From: Reyranella humidisoli | GTDB lineage: Bacteria; Pseudomonadota; Alphaproteobacteria; Reyranellales; Reyranellaceae | Length of the DNA stretch: 64,000 nucleotides | Assembly (NCBI RefSeq): GCF_019039055.1 | Contig: NZ_JAHOPB010000001.1 | Span: 3,198,001 to 3,262,000 of the forward strand | Direction: 5' to 3' | Shown here: positions 28,140-37,539 of the stretch, one piece after another | Numbering within the stretch: the stretch's first letter is position 1 | How the letters are laid out: every line of letters starts with the position of its first letter | Notes under the pieces: generated by a model | Seen by the model: only the letters and a program-made list of their open reading frames with translations | What the model was told of the DNA's origin: nothing | Databases searched by the model: none | Program-made: the position numbers and the translations under genes

Positions 28140-30610
28140 TGGCTGATTTTCCCACCCAGGCCCGGGTCGTCATCGTCGGCGGCGGCATCATGGGCTGCTC
28201 GACGGCCTATCATCTGGCCAAGCACGGCTGGAAGGACGTCGTCCTGCTGGAGCAGGGACGCCTGAGCGGCGGCACGACCTGGCATGCGGCGGGCCTGGTC
28301 GGCCAGTTGCGCAGCTACCAGAACCTGACGCGGCTGATCCGCTACAGCACCGAGCTCTATTCGAAACTCGAAGCCGAGACCGGGCTCGCGACCGGCTGGA
28401 AGCAGTGTGGTTCGCTCACCGTGGCGCGCACCGAGGAGCGCATGACGCTCCTGCGCCGCTCCGTTGCCATGGCCAACGCGCAGGGCGTCGTGTGCGAGCC
28501 GCTGACGCCGAGCCAGGCCGGTGACAAGTATCCCATCATGCGGACCGACGATCTGGTGGGCGCGGTCTGGTTGCCGGGCGACGGCAAGGCGAACCCGACC
28601 GACATCACGCAGGCGCTGGCCAAAGGCGCGCGCAACGGCGGCGTTCGCATCTTCGAAAAGACCCGCGTCACGGCGATCGAGACGGAGGACGCTCCGTCGG
28701 GGCCGCGAGTCACCGGCGTGCAGACGACCGAAGGCCCGATCAAGGCCGAGATCGTCGTGAACTGCGGCGGCCAGTGGGCGCGCCAACTCGGCCGCATGGT
28801 CGGCGTGACCGTGCCGCTCTATTCCTGCGAGCACATGTACATCGTCACGGAGAAGATGGAGGGCGTGCCGCGCGACTTGCCGGTCATGCGCGATCCCGAC
28901 GGCTACATCTACTTCAAGGAAGAGGTCGGCGGCCTGCTGATGGGCGGCTTCGAGCCCGACGCCAAGCCGTGGAACAAGGACGTCATTCCCGACGATTTCG
29001 AGTTCGGCATGCTGCCCGACGACTGGGACCAATTCCAGATCCTGATGGATAACGCGTTGATCCGCGTGCCGTCGCTGGAGAAGACCGGCATCAAGACCTT
29101 CATGAACGGGCCGGAGAGCTTCACGCCCGACCTGAACTACATCCTGGGCGAGGCGCCGCAGCTTCGCGGCTTTTATGTCGGTGCCGGGTTCAACTCGATG
29201 GGTATCGCCAGCTCCGGCGGCGCCGGCATGGCACTGGCCGAATGGATCGTGGCCGGCGAGCCGACGATGGACCTCTGGCCCGTCGACATCCGGCGCTTCG
29301 CGGGCTTTCACGGCAACGATGCCTGGCTGCGCAGCCGCGTCGCCGAGACGCTCGGCCTTCACTACAAGATGCCGTGGCCGCAGCGCGAGCAGGAGAGCGG
29401 CCGCCCGTTCCGCCGCTCGCCGCTCTACGACCGCCTCAAGGCGCGCGGCGCGTGTTTCGGCAACAAGATGGGCTGGGAACGGCCCAACTGGTTCGCGGGC
29501 GCCGGCAAGACGCCCGACATGCAATATGGCTGGGGTCGCGGCGCCCCCGGTGGCTGGTTCGATGCCGTCGCCGCCGAGCATCGCGCGACGCGCGAAGGCG
29601 TCACGATCACCGACGAGACCTCGTTCGGAAAGCTGCTGGTGCAGGGGCGCGATGCCGAAGCTGTGCTGCAACGACTTTGCGCCAACGACGTCGCCGTGCC
29701 GGTCGGCCGCACGGTCTATACCGGCGTGCTGAACGAGCGCGGTACCTTCGAGAGCGATCTCACCATCGCGCGCCTCGCCCGCGACAAGTTCCTGGTCATC
29801 ACCGGCTCGGCCCAGCCGATGCGCGATATGGATTGGCTCAGCCGTCACATGTCGCCGGACGCCAATGCCGTGCTGACCGACGTGACGTCGGGCTGGACGG
29901 TGCTGTCGATCATGGGACCGAAGAGCCGCGAGCTGCTGCAGAAGGTCAGCAAGGCCGATCTTTCAAACGAGGGCTTTCCGTTCGCCACCATTCGCGAGAT
30001 CGGGGTCGGCTACGCCACGGTCCTGGCCTCGCGCCGCACCTACATGGGCGAACTGGGCTGGGAACTGTACGTCCCGGTGGAATTCGCCGTCACGGTGTTC
30101 GAGACGCTGCACGAGGCCGGCGCCGAGTTCGGCCTGCGCGATGCCGGCTACTACGCCGTCGAGACGCTGCGACTGGAGAAGGGCTACCGTGCCTGGGGCC
30201 GCGAGTTGACGCCCGACGACACGCCGTTCCACGCGGGCCTCGGCTGGGCGGTGAAGCTCGACAAGCCGGGCGGCTTCATCGGCCAGAAGGCACTTCTGGA
30301 AGCCAGGGGCAAGCCACTCGCGAGACGGCTCGTTTCCGTGGTTCTGGAAGATGGCGAGCCGCTCCTATGGGGCGGCGAGGCGCTGCTGCGCGACGGCAAG
30401 TCGGTCGGCGATCTCACCTCGGCCGGCTACGGCCACACGCTCCGCGCTTCGGTGGGCCTCGGCTACGTAAAGCGCGCCGACGGCGCGGCGATCGACACGG
30501 CCTGGCTGGAGAGCGGACGCTTCGAGGTCGACCTGGCCGGCACGCGGTTCGCCGCAAAGGTCTCTCTGCGCGCGCCCTACGATCCCAGCGGGTTGCGAAT
30601 CAGGGGCTGA
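28139..30610 (+). CDS. dimethylglycine/sarcosine dehydrogenase-like FAD enzyme
   Basis: An 823-residue two-part oxidative demethylase. The N-terminal DAO domain starts VVIVGGGIMGCSTAYHLA and contains SGGTTWHAAGLVGQL, whose His is the usual covalent FAD attachment site of DMGDH and SarDH. The C-terminal half (from about residue 430) is an aminomethyltransferase (GCV_T) domain that passes the one-carbon unit to tetrahydrofolate, ending with a GCV_T C-terminal barrel. Such enzymes remove N-methyl groups from glycine derivatives. It is the last gene of the hyuA operon. Its final 34 bp overlap the end of the convergent Na/Pi transporter gene. Confidence 0.92.
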   Translation: MADFPTQARVVIVGGGIMGCSTAYHLAKHGWKDVVLLEQGRLSGGTTWHAAGLVGQLRSYQNLTRLIRYSTELYSKLEAETGLATGWKQCGSLTVARTEERMTLLRRSVAMANAQGVVCEPLTPSQAGDKYPIMRTDDLVGAVWLPGDGKANPTDITQALAKGARNGGVRIFEKTRVTAIETEDAPSGPRVTGVQTTEGPIKAEIVVNCGGQWARQLGRMVGVTVPLYSCEHMYIVTEKMEGVPRDLPVMRDPDGYIYFKEEVGGLLMGGFEPDAKPWNKDVIPDDFEFGMLPDDWDQFQILMDNALIRVPSLEKTGIKTFMNGPESFTPDLNYILGEAPQLRGFYVGAGFNSMGIASSGGAGMALAEWIVAGEPTMDLWPVDIRRFAGFHGNDAWLRSRVAETLGLHYKMPWPQREQESGRPFRRSPLYDRLKARGACFGNKMGWERPNWFAGAGKTPDMQYGWGRGAPGGWFDAVAAEHRATREGVTITDETSFGKLLVQGRDAEAVLQRLCANDVAVPVGRTVYTGVLNERGTFESDLTIARLARDKFLVITGSAQPMRDMDWLSRHMSPDANAVLTDVTSGWTVLSIMGPKSRELLQKVSKADLSNEGFPFATIREIGVGYATVLASRRTYMGELGWELYVPVEFAVTVFETLHEAGAEFGLRDAGYYAVETLRLEKGYRAWGRELTPDDTPFHAGLGWAVKLDKPGGFIGQKALLEARGKPLARRLVSVVLEDGEPLLWGGEALLRDGKSVGDLTSAGYGHTLRASVGLGYVKRADGAAIDTAWLESGRFEVDLAGTRFAAKVSLRAPYDPSGLRIRG

Positions 30611-32259
30611 TCCGTCGTCTTGAGGCGCGTCTCGGCCAGTTCTCCCGCCGCCTCGAGGATCGGGTAGGCCACCGTTGCCAGGTGGCCGTTGATGCGCTTG
30701 AGGTCGCGGACCACGTCCATGTGGATGGAGCTGGTCTCGATCGATTCCGGCCGGCCCTCGCGCAGGCGGGCATAGTGGCTGTCGGCCGCGCGTGCCTCGG
30801 CCTCGCGCATCGCGGTTTTCTCGGCGACCAGTCGGCGGGCCAGGGTGATGTCGCGGGTTGTGAACACGTTCAGCGCCAGCCTGAGATTGTCGAGCACGCG
30901 GGCATGGAAGGCGCGCAGCTCCGCCGTGCCCTCGGCGGAGAAGGCGTAGCGATTCCTGATCTTCTTGGCGGCCAGTTCCATCAGGTTCTTGTCGATGATG
31001 TCGCCGGCATGTTCGAGATTGGTCACGAAGGTCAGGATCTCGACGTAGCGCCGGCCGTCCTCCTCGCCGAGTTCGGTGCGTGAGGTCTGGATGAGGTAGA
31101 GTTTGATCGCCTCGTAAAGACTGTCGACCGCATCGTCCGCGGCCTCGATCGACTTCATGGCGCGCGCGTCGTTGCGCTCGAAAACGTCCATCGTCTGGCG
31201 CAGCATGTCGGCGACCTTGTCGCCGAGATTGAGCGTCTCGCGCATGGCGCAGGCCAGCGCCTCGGCCGGCGTATCGAGCACGTTGGGATCGAGGTTGCGC
31301 GGCTTGCCCGGGTCGTCAGCCTGGGGGCGGTCGGGCACCAGGCGGCGACACAGCGCGGCCACGGGATCGATCAGCGGCAGGAAGACGATCGCGGCCACGA
31401 CGCTGAAGGCCGTATGGAAGTTCACCAGCAGGCGGCCGGGCGCCGGATCGAGCATCATCAGCCAATGGTGGAGCTGGCCCAGGAACGGCAGAAGCGCGAG
31501 GCCGACCAGCACGCGCGTGATGAGGTTGCCGAGTGGCAGGCGCCGTGCCTCTTTGTCGGTCGCGGCCTGGTCGAAGTAGGGGGCGATCGCGCCGCCGATG
31601 TTGGCGCCGATCACCATCGCCATGCCGAGCTTGGGGTCGATGATGCCGCTCGTGGCGAACGACATGACCAGCAGCACGGTCGACAGGCTGGAGTGGATGA
31701 ACCAAGTGGCGGCGGCCGCGACCAGGACCGCCATGACATATTCGTCCTGCAGTCCCGCCAGGACCGCAACGAAGGCCGGGGCGTTGCGCAGCGGCAGGGC
31801 GGCGGCTTCCAGCAGGTGAAGCGACAGCAGCATCAGGCCGAGGCCGATCGCGACGCGGCCGAGATGGCGCGCGCGGTCCGAACTGTTCGACAGGAAGGCG
31901 ATGACGCCGGCCGCGATCATCAGCGGCGAGATCCAGCCCAGCGGGAAGGACAGGATCTGGGCCGTCAGTGTCGTGCCGACATTGGCCCCCAGCATCACCG
32001 CGAGGCCGATCGAGAGGGAGATCAGCCCGCGACCGGCGAAGGAGGCGAGCAGCAGGGCGGTCGCGGTGCTGGACTGCAGGATGCCCGTCAGCAGCATGCC
32101 GCCGGCGAAGGCCGAGAAGCGGTTGCGCGAACAGGCGCCGATGGCGCGACGCAGGGTGGCCCCGAAGGCGCGCGTCAGGCCCGTGCGCACCATGCGCACG
32201 CCCCACAGCAGCAGGCAGACGCTGCCCAGCACGTTCAGGATCGTATCGATGCCCTGCAT
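30577..32259 (-). CDS. Na/Pi-cotransporter family protein with PhoU-like domain
   Basis: A 560-residue NptA/YjbB-type phosphate transporter. The N-terminal half has about eight membrane spans in two inverted repeats, each with the signature: TGILQSSTATALLLASFAG and IHSSLSTVLLVMSFA. The second half of the protein (from about residue 330) is soluble, helical and PhoU-like (two helical bundles). The E. coli homologue YjbB promotes phosphate export. Here the gene is adjacent to phosphonate-degradation genes that release phosphate, and a PhoB-box-like element lies upstream at 32292-32320. It converges on the DMGDH-like gene with a 34-bp tail overlap. Confidence 0.9.
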   Translation of the reverse strand: MQGIDTILNVLGSVCLLLWGVRMVRTGLTRAFGATLRRAIGACSRNRFSAFAGGMLLTGILQSSTATALLLASFAGRGLISLSIGLAVMLGANVGTTLTAQILSFPLGWISPLMIAAGVIAFLSNSSDRARHLGRVAIGLGLMLLSLHLLEAAALPLRNAPAFVAVLAGLQDEYVMAVLVAAAATWFIHSSLSTVLLVMSFATSGIIDPKLGMAMVIGANIGGAIAPYFDQAATDKEARRLPLGNLITRVLVGLALLPFLGQLHHWLMMLDPAPGRLLVNFHTAFSVVAAIVFLPLIDPVAALCRRLVPDRPQADDPGKPRNLDPNVLDTPAEALACAMRETLNLGDKVADMLRQTMDVFERNDARAMKSIEAADDAVDSLYEAIKLYLIQTSRTELGEEDGRRYVEILTFVTNLEHAGDIIDKNLMELAAKKIRNRYAFSAEGTAELRAFHARVLDNLRLALNVFTTRDITLARRLVAEKTAMREAEARAADSHYARLREGRPESIETSSIHMDVVRDLKRINGHLATVAYPILEAAGELAETRLKTTDQPLIRNPLGS

Positions 32260-32291
32260 GATCGCGGAATCCTACGCCTCGCCCTTGAACG

Positions 32292-32320
32292 ATGAAAGTT
32301 TTTTGACGGATTTGTTACGG
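32292..32320 (-). promoter_or_regulatory. candidate PhoB box upstream of the Na/Pi transporter gene
   Basis: On the minus strand three 7-base units recur every 11 bp, separated by A/T-rich 4-mers: CCGTAAC-AAAT, CCGTCAA-AAAA, CTTTCAT. This is the geometry of PhoB boxes (CTGTCAT-N4-CTGTCAC). The first two units match 13 of 18 consensus positions by eye. A possible -10 (TAGGAT, 32274-32269) follows. The pattern is seen; binding by PhoB is inferred. Confidence 0.5.
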
Positions 32321-32330
32321 TGCATGCTTT

Positions 32331-33197
32331 TCAGGACGCAAGTCGCGTCGCTTCGTCCATGAAGGCTCGAACGAGCGCAACGCGCCGACGCTCCTGCAGG
32401 CACACGGCATATTCCGCGACGGCGAGATCCTGGTCGGTGATCACGATGCGCCGGAAGCGGCGATCCTCGCCCAGTTCGCTTGCGAACACTGCGCCGACGC
32501 CGAACCCTGCCGCCACTGCCTCGCGCACGCCTTCGCGGGTCTGCACCTCGACGATGGAGGCCGGCCTGATATCGGCCGCCGCCATCGCCTGCTCAAGCAC
32601 TTCGCGCGTGATCGAGCCGCGCTCTCGCAATACCAGCTCCTGGTCGTTGAGCGCGGAGAGGGGCGTGCGGCCGCGTTTGGCGAGCGCGTGGCCCGCGGGT
32701 GCGAACAGGACCAAGCGGTCGGTACGCAGACGGACGGCGTGCAGGCGTGGATCTGAAAGGCTTTTGGCCATCACTGCGACATCGGCTTCGTGGCGCAGCA
32801 GGCGCTCCAGTACGACGGCGGAATTGTCGATCGACAGCGCGAAGGTGAGGCCGCCCGCCCGTTTGCGCAACGCAGCCATGATCGGCACGACATGGTGCGC
32901 GGAGTCGGCGGCGATGCGGAGATGTCCGCGCGTCAGCGCCCGCTCGCCCAGCAGCAGCGCCTGCGCCTCGTCTTGAAGGGCGAACAGGCGAGTCGTCACG
33001 CCATGCAGCTGGCGGCCGGTTTCGGTGGGCGTCACGCTGCGACCGCGCCGGTCGAACAGGCGCACGCCATAGGCCTTTTCCAACGCCGTCACCTGGCCCG
33101 AGAGATTGGGCTGGCTGAGGCCGGCGGCGCGGGCGGCGGCGGAGAAGGAGCCGGCCTCGGCCACGAGGTGGAAGGCGCGGAGTTGCGTTGGCGTCAT
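32331..33197 (-). CDS. LysR-family transcriptional regulator of the phnWAY locus
   Basis: A 288-residue LysR activator. Start ATG 33197 puts MTPTQLRAFHLVAEAGSF at the N-terminus, a standard LysR helix-turn-helix beginning; longer open readings run into the intergenic region and phnW and are not credible. The HTH (AAARAAGLSQPNLSGQVTAL) is followed by a linker helix and a two-lobed effector domain from about residue 90. It is divergent from phnW with a 73-bp AT-rich gap, the classic arrangement for a LysR protein controlling the neighbouring catabolic genes. A phosphonate or pathway intermediate is the likely inducer. Confidence 0.93.
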   Translation of the reverse strand: MTPTQLRAFHLVAEAGSFSAAARAAGLSQPNLSGQVTALEKAYGVRLFDRRGRSVTPTETGRQLHGVTTRLFALQDEAQALLLGERALTRGHLRIAADSAHHVVPIMAALRKRAGGLTFALSIDNSAVVLERLLRHEADVAVMAKSLSDPRLHAVRLRTDRLVLFAPAGHALAKRGRTPLSALNDQELVLRERGSITREVLEQAMAAADIRPASIVEVQTREGVREAVAAGFGVGAVFASELGEDRRFRRIVITDQDLAVAEYAVCLQERRRVALVRAFMDEATRLAS

Positions 33198-33270
33198 ATA
33201 TAGAAAACCAATAGTTAACATACGGATTATATACTGGACGGATAGAAACCGCGAGACGATCATTCGCCCC
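33198..33270. promoter_or_regulatory. divergent promoter region between lysR and phnW
   Basis: This 73-bp gap is conspicuously A/T-rich for this genome. It contains TATAAT on the minus strand (33231-33226) and overlapping TATATA/TATACT on the plus strand (33228-33235), both possible -10 elements. No convincing -35 is visible for either, as expected for an activator-dependent promoter. A LysR operator should lie here; I could not define a clean T-N11-A site. Confidence 0.5.
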
Positions 33271-34422
33271 ATGACCACCAAGCCTGCTGCTTCCGAAACC
33301 GGCGATCCGCTGCTGCTGACGCCGGGCCCGCTCACCACCTCGGCCAGCGTGAAGCAGGCCATGGTCCACGATTGGGGCTCCCGCGATCAGGGCTTCATCG
33401 CCATCAACAAGATGGTGCTGGAGAAGATCGTCGAACTCGCGGGTGCTCAGGGAACGCACGTCACCGTGCCCGTCCAGGGCTCCGGCACATTCGCCGTCGA
33501 GGCGATGATCACCAGCTTCGTGCCGAAGACCGGCAAGCTGCTGGTCGTCATCAACGGCGCCTATGGCCAGCGCGCGAAGAAGATTGCCGAGATTGCCGGT
33601 CGGGCGGTGGCAACCTACGAGACGCCGGAGGACACGCCGCCCGACCTCGCGAAGCTGGAGGCGATGCTGGTTGCCGATCCGGCCATCACCCATGTCTTCG
33701 CCGTTCATTGCGAGACGACCTCGGGCATTCTCAATCCGATCGCCGACCTCGCCGCGCTGGTGAAGAAGCAAGGTCGCCGCCTGCTGGTCGATTCGATGTC
33801 GGCCTTCGGCGCGATCGAGATCGATGCGCGCAGCGTCCATTATGACGCGCTCGCGGCGTCCTCGAACAAGTGCCTGGAAGGCGTGCCGGGCCTCGGCTTC
33901 GTCGTCTGCCGCAGCAGCGCGCTCGCCGAGTGCAAGGGCAACGCCACGACCCTGGTGCTCGACCTGCATGACCAGGCCGAAGGCTTCGCCAAGACCGGCC
34001 AGTACCGCTTTACGCCGCCGATCCACGTCATCGTGGCGCTAGGCAAGGCGATCGAGGAGCATGCGGCCGAGGGCGGCGTAGCGGGACGCGGCAAGCGCTA
34101 CCGCGAAAACGCCAAGGTGCTGATCGACGGCATGCGCGCCATGGGTTTTCAGACGCTTCTGCCGAATGACCTTCAGGCGCCGATCATCATCACCTTCCAC
34201 ATGCCGACCGATCCTAAGTTCGTCTTCCAGAATTTCTATGACGGGCTCAAGGACCGCGGCTATGTGATCTATCCGGGCAAGCTCACCGTGGCAGATTCGT
34301 TCCGCATGGGCTGCATCGGCCGGCTCTATCCCGACCATATGCGCGGCGCCCTGGCGGCGGTGCGCGAGGTCCTGGACGAGATGCGGGTCACCAACGGCGG
34401 TCCGGCGCTGGCGGCAGAGTAG
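33271..34422 (+). CDS. phnW: 2-aminoethylphosphonate-pyruvate transaminase
   Basis: PhnW transfers the amino group of 2-aminoethylphosphonate (AEP) to pyruvate, giving phosphonoacetaldehyde and alanine. It is a 383-residue PLP class-V aminotransferase. LLLTPGPLTTS and DWGSRDQGF open the protein as in known PhnW. Asp174 in LLVDSMSAFG binds the PLP nitrogen, and Lys200 in SSNKCLEGVPG is the Schiff-base lysine. The C-terminal RMGCIG block is present. ATG 33271 was chosen because the upstream frame is intergenic. phnA begins 10 bp after the stop. With PhnA and PhnY it forms the AEP oxidative route characterised in Sinorhizobium meliloti. Confidence 0.96.
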   Translation: MTTKPAASETGDPLLLTPGPLTTSASVKQAMVHDWGSRDQGFIAINKMVLEKIVELAGAQGTHVTVPVQGSGTFAVEAMITSFVPKTGKLLVVINGAYGQRAKKIAEIAGRAVATYETPEDTPPDLAKLEAMLVADPAITHVFAVHCETTSGILNPIADLAALVKKQGRRLLVDSMSAFGAIEIDARSVHYDALAASSNKCLEGVPGLGFVVCRSSALAECKGNATTLVLDLHDQAEGFAKTGQYRFTPPIHVIVALGKAIEEHAAEGGVAGRGKRYRENAKVLIDGMRAMGFQTLLPNDLQAPIIITFHMPTDPKFVFQNFYDGLKDRGYVIYPGKLTVADSFRMGCIGRLYPDHMRGALAAVREVLDEMRVTNGGPALAAE

Positions 34423-34432
34423 GGAAAGAAAT

Positions 34433-35692
34433 ATGGCACCCGACAGCATCAACGTCAGCGGCGGCGACATCTCCGTCAACGGCCGCAGCTACCGCCTGCC
34501 CAAGCAACCGATCGTCGTCGTATGCGTCGACGGCTCGGAGCCGGGCTATATCGAGCGCGCCGTCGAGGCGGGCCAGGCGCCGTGGTTCGCCCGGGTGCTC
34601 AAAGAGGGCACCAACCTGATCGGCGACTGCGTGGTGCCGAGCTTCACCAACCCGAACAATCTCTCGATCGTCACCGGCCGCCCGCCGTCCGTCCACGGCA
34701 TCTGCGGCAACTATTTCCTCGATCCCGATACGGGCAAGGAAGTGATGATGAACGATCCGAAGTTCCTGCGGATCGAGACGCTGTTTCCGGCCTTCCAGCG
34801 CGCCGGCTGCCGCATCGCCGTCGTCACCGCCAAGGACAAGCTGCGCGGCCTGCTGGGCAAGGGCCTGGAACTCGGCGCCGGCAAGGCCTGCTCCTTCTCG
34901 TCGGAGAAGTCCGACAAGGCGACCCTGGCCGAAAACGGCATCGACCATGTGAACGAGCTGGTCGGCATGGGTGTGCCCGACGTTTACAGCGCCGGCCTTT
35001 CGGAGTTCGTGTTCGCGGCTGGCGTCAAGCTGATGGAGCGCGACCGGCCGCAGATCATGTATCTGTCGACCACCGACTACATCCAGCACAAGCAGGCGCC
35101 GGGCACGCCGGTCGCCAATGCCTTCTACGCCATGATGGACGGCTATCTCGGCAAGCTCGACGCCATGGGCTGCACCATCGTCGTCACCGCCGACCACGGC
35201 ATGAACGCCAAGTTCGGCAGCGACGGCCAGCCCGACGTCATCTACCTTCAGGACGTGTTCGACGGCTGGGTGGGCAAGGACAAGGCCCGCGTCATCCTGC
35301 CGATCACCGATCCCTATGTCGTGCATCACGGCGCGCTCGGCTCCTTCGCGGTCGTCTATTGCACCAATCCGACGGAGTGGGCCGCGAAGCTGAAGGCGAT
35401 GCCGGGCATCGAGGCGGCGCTGACCAAGGAGGAGGCGGCCGCCAAGTTCGAGCTGCCGGCGGATCGCCTGGGCGATCTCATCGTCGTCTCGACCCAGCAC
35501 AAGGTGCTGGGCACCTCGGCCTCGCGGCACGATCTCTCGGGCCTCACCGAGCCGCTGCGCAGCCATGGCGGCATCTCCGAGCAGCGCGTCCCGCTGTTGT
35601 GCAACCGCAAGCTCGCGGACGGCGCGGCAGCCGCTTCGCATCGCTGGCGCAACTTCGACGCCTTCGATCTCGCCCTCAACCTCGTCGCCTGA
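34433..35692 (+). CDS. phnA: phosphonoacetate hydrolase
   Basis: Hydrolyses the C-P bond of phosphonoacetate to acetate and phosphate using two Zn ions. It belongs to the alkaline phosphatase / nucleotide pyrophosphatase superfamily and has 419 residues. Metal and nucleophile residues are visible: Asp33 in [10 protein letters not shown], Thr72 in [16 protein letters not shown] (nucleophile), Asp and His in [12 protein letters not shown] in [11 protein letters not shown] and a C-terminal His in LRSHGG. It lies between phnW and phnY with 10- and 11-bp gaps. In this pathway the aldehyde made by PhnW is oxidised by PhnY and then cleaved here. Confidence 0.96.
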   Translation: MAPDSINVSGGDISVNGRSYRLPKQPIVVVCVDGSEPGYIERAVEAGQAPWFARVLKEGTNLIGDCVVPSFTNPNNLSIVTGRPPSVHGICGNYFLDPDTGKEVMMNDPKFLRIETLFPAFQRAGCRIAVVTAKDKLRGLLGKGLELGAGKACSFSSEKSDKATLAENGIDHVNELVGMGVPDVYSAGLSEFVFAAGVKLMERDRPQIMYLSTTDYIQHKQAPGTPVANAFYAMMDGYLGKLDAMGCTIVVTADHGMNAKFGSDGQPDVIYLQDVFDGWVGKDKARVILPITDPYVVHHGALGSFAVVYCTNPTEWAAKLKAMPGIEAALTKEEAAAKFELPADRLGDLIVVSTQHKVLGTSASRHDLSGLTEPLRSHGGISEQRVPLLCNRKLADGAAAASHRWRNFDAFDLALNLVA

Positions 35693-35703
35693 GAGACCTG
35701 ACC

Positions 35704-37170
35704 ATGGACACGATCACGACTAAGAGCGAGCGGGCAGGCTCCGACGTCCGGCACGAATATCTCCGCATCGCCGGGAAGAAGGTCGAGACCAAGGCGCGGC
35801 TCGAAGTGCGCTTCCCCTGGGACAACCGTCTGGTCGGTACCGTGCCGCGCGCCACGCCCGAGCTGGTGGCAGAGGCCTTCCAGATCGCTCACGACTACAA
35901 GCCCAAGCTGACGCGCTACCAGCGCCAGCAGATCCTGCTGAAGACGGCCGACCTGCTGGTCTCGCGCAAGGAAGAGCTGTCGCGCCTGATCACGCTGGAG
36001 TCGGGCCTTTGCCTCAAGGACTCGCTCTACGAGGTCGGGCGCGCCTACGACGTGTTCACCTTCGCGGGCCAGCTCTGCATGCTGGACGACGGGCAGACCT
36101 TTTCCTGCGATCTCACCCCGCACGGCAAGTCGCGCAAAATCTTCACCCTGCGCCAGCCGCTGAACGCCATCTCGGCGATCACGCCGTTCAACCATCCGCT
36201 CAACATGGTCGCGCACAAGCTGGCGCCGGCCTTCGCGACCAACAACTGCGTCGTGCTGAAGCCGACCGAGCTGACGCCGCTCACCGCGCTGTTCCTGGCC
36301 GACACGCTCTATGAGGCGGGCCTGCCGCCGGAGATGCTGTCGGTGATCACGGGCAATCCGTCGGACATCGGCGACGCGATGATCGTCGATCCGCGCGCCG
36401 ATCTCGTGACCTTCACGGGCTCGGTCCGGGTCGGCAAGTACATCGCCGAGAAGGCGGGCTACAAGCGCATCGTCCTCGAGCTGGGCGGCAACGACCCGCT
36501 GATCGTCATGGAGGATGCCGACCTCGACAAGGCGGCCGAACTGGCCGTCGCCGGTGCCACCAAGAATTCCGGCCAGCGCTGCACCGCGGTGAAGCGCATC
36601 CTGGTCGTCGACAAGGTGGCCGATGCCTTCGTCGAGCGCGTTCTCGCCAAAGCGAAGAAGCTGAAGGCCGGCGACCCGCTCGATCCCGAGACCGATGTCG
36701 GCACCGTGATCCACGAGCGCGCCGCCACGCTCTTCCAGAACCGCGTCAGCGAGGCGGTGGCCAGGCATGGCGCGAAGCTGCTGCACGGTAACGACCGCCA
36801 GGGCGCGCTCTTCCCGCCGACCGTGGTCGACCATGTCGATCCGCAGGCCGAGCTGGTGCGCGAGGAGACGTTCGGGCCGGCAATCCCGATCATTCGCGTC
36901 AAGGATATCCACCACGCCATCCAGGTCTCCAACGGCACGGCCTACGGCCTGTCGTCGGGCGTCTGCACGGATCGTCTCGACTACATCACGAAGTTCGTCG
37001 ACGAACTGCAGGTCGGGACGGTGAACGTCTGGGAAGTGCCCGGTTACCGCATCGAGATGTCGCCGTTCGGCGGCATCAAGGATTCAGGGCTGGGCTACAA
37101 GGAAGGCGTGCTGGAAGCGATGAAGAGCTTCACCAACGTGAAGACCTGGTCGCTGCCCTGGCCGGGCTAG
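35704..37170 (+). CDS. phnY: phosphonoacetaldehyde dehydrogenase
   Basis: An aldehyde dehydrogenase that oxidises phosphonoacetaldehyde to phosphonoacetate with NAD(P)+, linking PhnW to PhnA. It has 488 residues. ALDH motifs are [20 protein letters not shown], the cofactor loop [16 protein letters not shown], the glutamate motif [11 protein letters not shown], and the active-site Cys in [12 protein letters not shown]. The [10 protein letters not shown] and [13 protein letters not shown] blocks are intact. The start ATG is 11 bp after the phnA stop. The specific substrate is assigned by context (phnW-phnA-phnY), which matches the known S. meliloti gene set; the family call alone would be generic ALDH. 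Confidence 0.93.
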   Translation: MDTITTKSERAGSDVRHEYLRIAGKKVETKARLEVRFPWDNRLVGTVPRATPELVAEAFQIAHDYKPKLTRYQRQQILLKTADLLVSRKEELSRLITLESGLCLKDSLYEVGRAYDVFTFAGQLCMLDDGQTFSCDLTPHGKSRKIFTLRQPLNAISAITPFNHPLNMVAHKLAPAFATNNCVVLKPTELTPLTALFLADTLYEAGLPPEMLSVITGNPSDIGDAMIVDPRADLVTFTGSVRVGKYIAEKAGYKRIVLELGGNDPLIVMEDADLDKAAELAVAGATKNSGQRCTAVKRILVVDKVADAFVERVLAKAKKLKAGDPLDPETDVGTVIHERAATLFQNRVSEAVARHGAKLLHGNDRQGALFPPTVVDHVDPQAELVREETFGPAIPIIRVKDIHHAIQVSNGTAYGLSSGVCTDRLDYITKFVDELQVGTVNVWEVPGYRIEMSPFGGIKDSGLGYKEGVLEAMKSFTNVKTWSLPWPG

Positions 37171-37539
37171 GCCAGCCGCATTACGGGGGCGTTGTATCGG
37201 CTTTGTCCCAGCCGTTGCCTGGATTGTAGCAGGTGATGGCTGCGGCCCTGGTCGCGGTGTCCGGGCCGATAGATTTGCCCCAATTTGGCCCGGCTAGCTC
37301 TTTGGCACGCCAACGCCAGTGCACGCGGGATGCCGCAGAGAGTAATTGATGTTTGACTGCAGATTCTGTGATACCCAACGAGTGCGCGAACTCGGGGGAA
37401 TGACGATGAAGGTCAGGGTGATCACGCGCGTGCTGGTCCTGGCGGGGCCGAGCAAGGGCAGCCTGATGTATCCGTTGCCCCTGCGATAAGCGGACGAGGT
37501 GAGACTATTACTTCACCCGAAGCCGCATAGAGTCGCGTC
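37171..37539. other. 369-bp gap between phnY and the BASS transporter gene
   Basis: Composition is lower in GC than its neighbours. It holds one possible minus-strand small gene (37181-37378). It also holds a 29-codon plus-strand frame (37400-37489) whose second ATG (37406) is 6-7 bases after GGGGG; I do not trust it as a gene. No tRNA, clear terminator or repeat was found. The end of the gap must carry the ribosome site for the GTG start at 37540. Confidence 0.4.
37181..37378 (-). CDS. possible small hypothetical protein
   Basis: A 65-residue minus-strand frame with an ATG start. The composition looks protein-like (Trp, Asn and Gly in RVHWRWRAKELAGPNWG and CYNPGNGWDK) rather than the Ala/Arg/Pro bias of antisense shadows here. 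I recognise no family, signal peptide or membrane segment. It points toward the 3' end of phnY. It may equally be a gene remnant. Confidence 0.25.
   Translation of the reverse strand: MGITESAVKHQLLSAASRVHWRWRAKELAGPNWGKSIGPDTATRAAAITCYNPGNGWDKADTTPP

Noticed and set aside
37400..37489. 29-codon plus-strand frame with a GGGGG site
   Set aside because: Too short, no recognisable family, and the composition does not stand out. Could be a leader peptide but unsupported.
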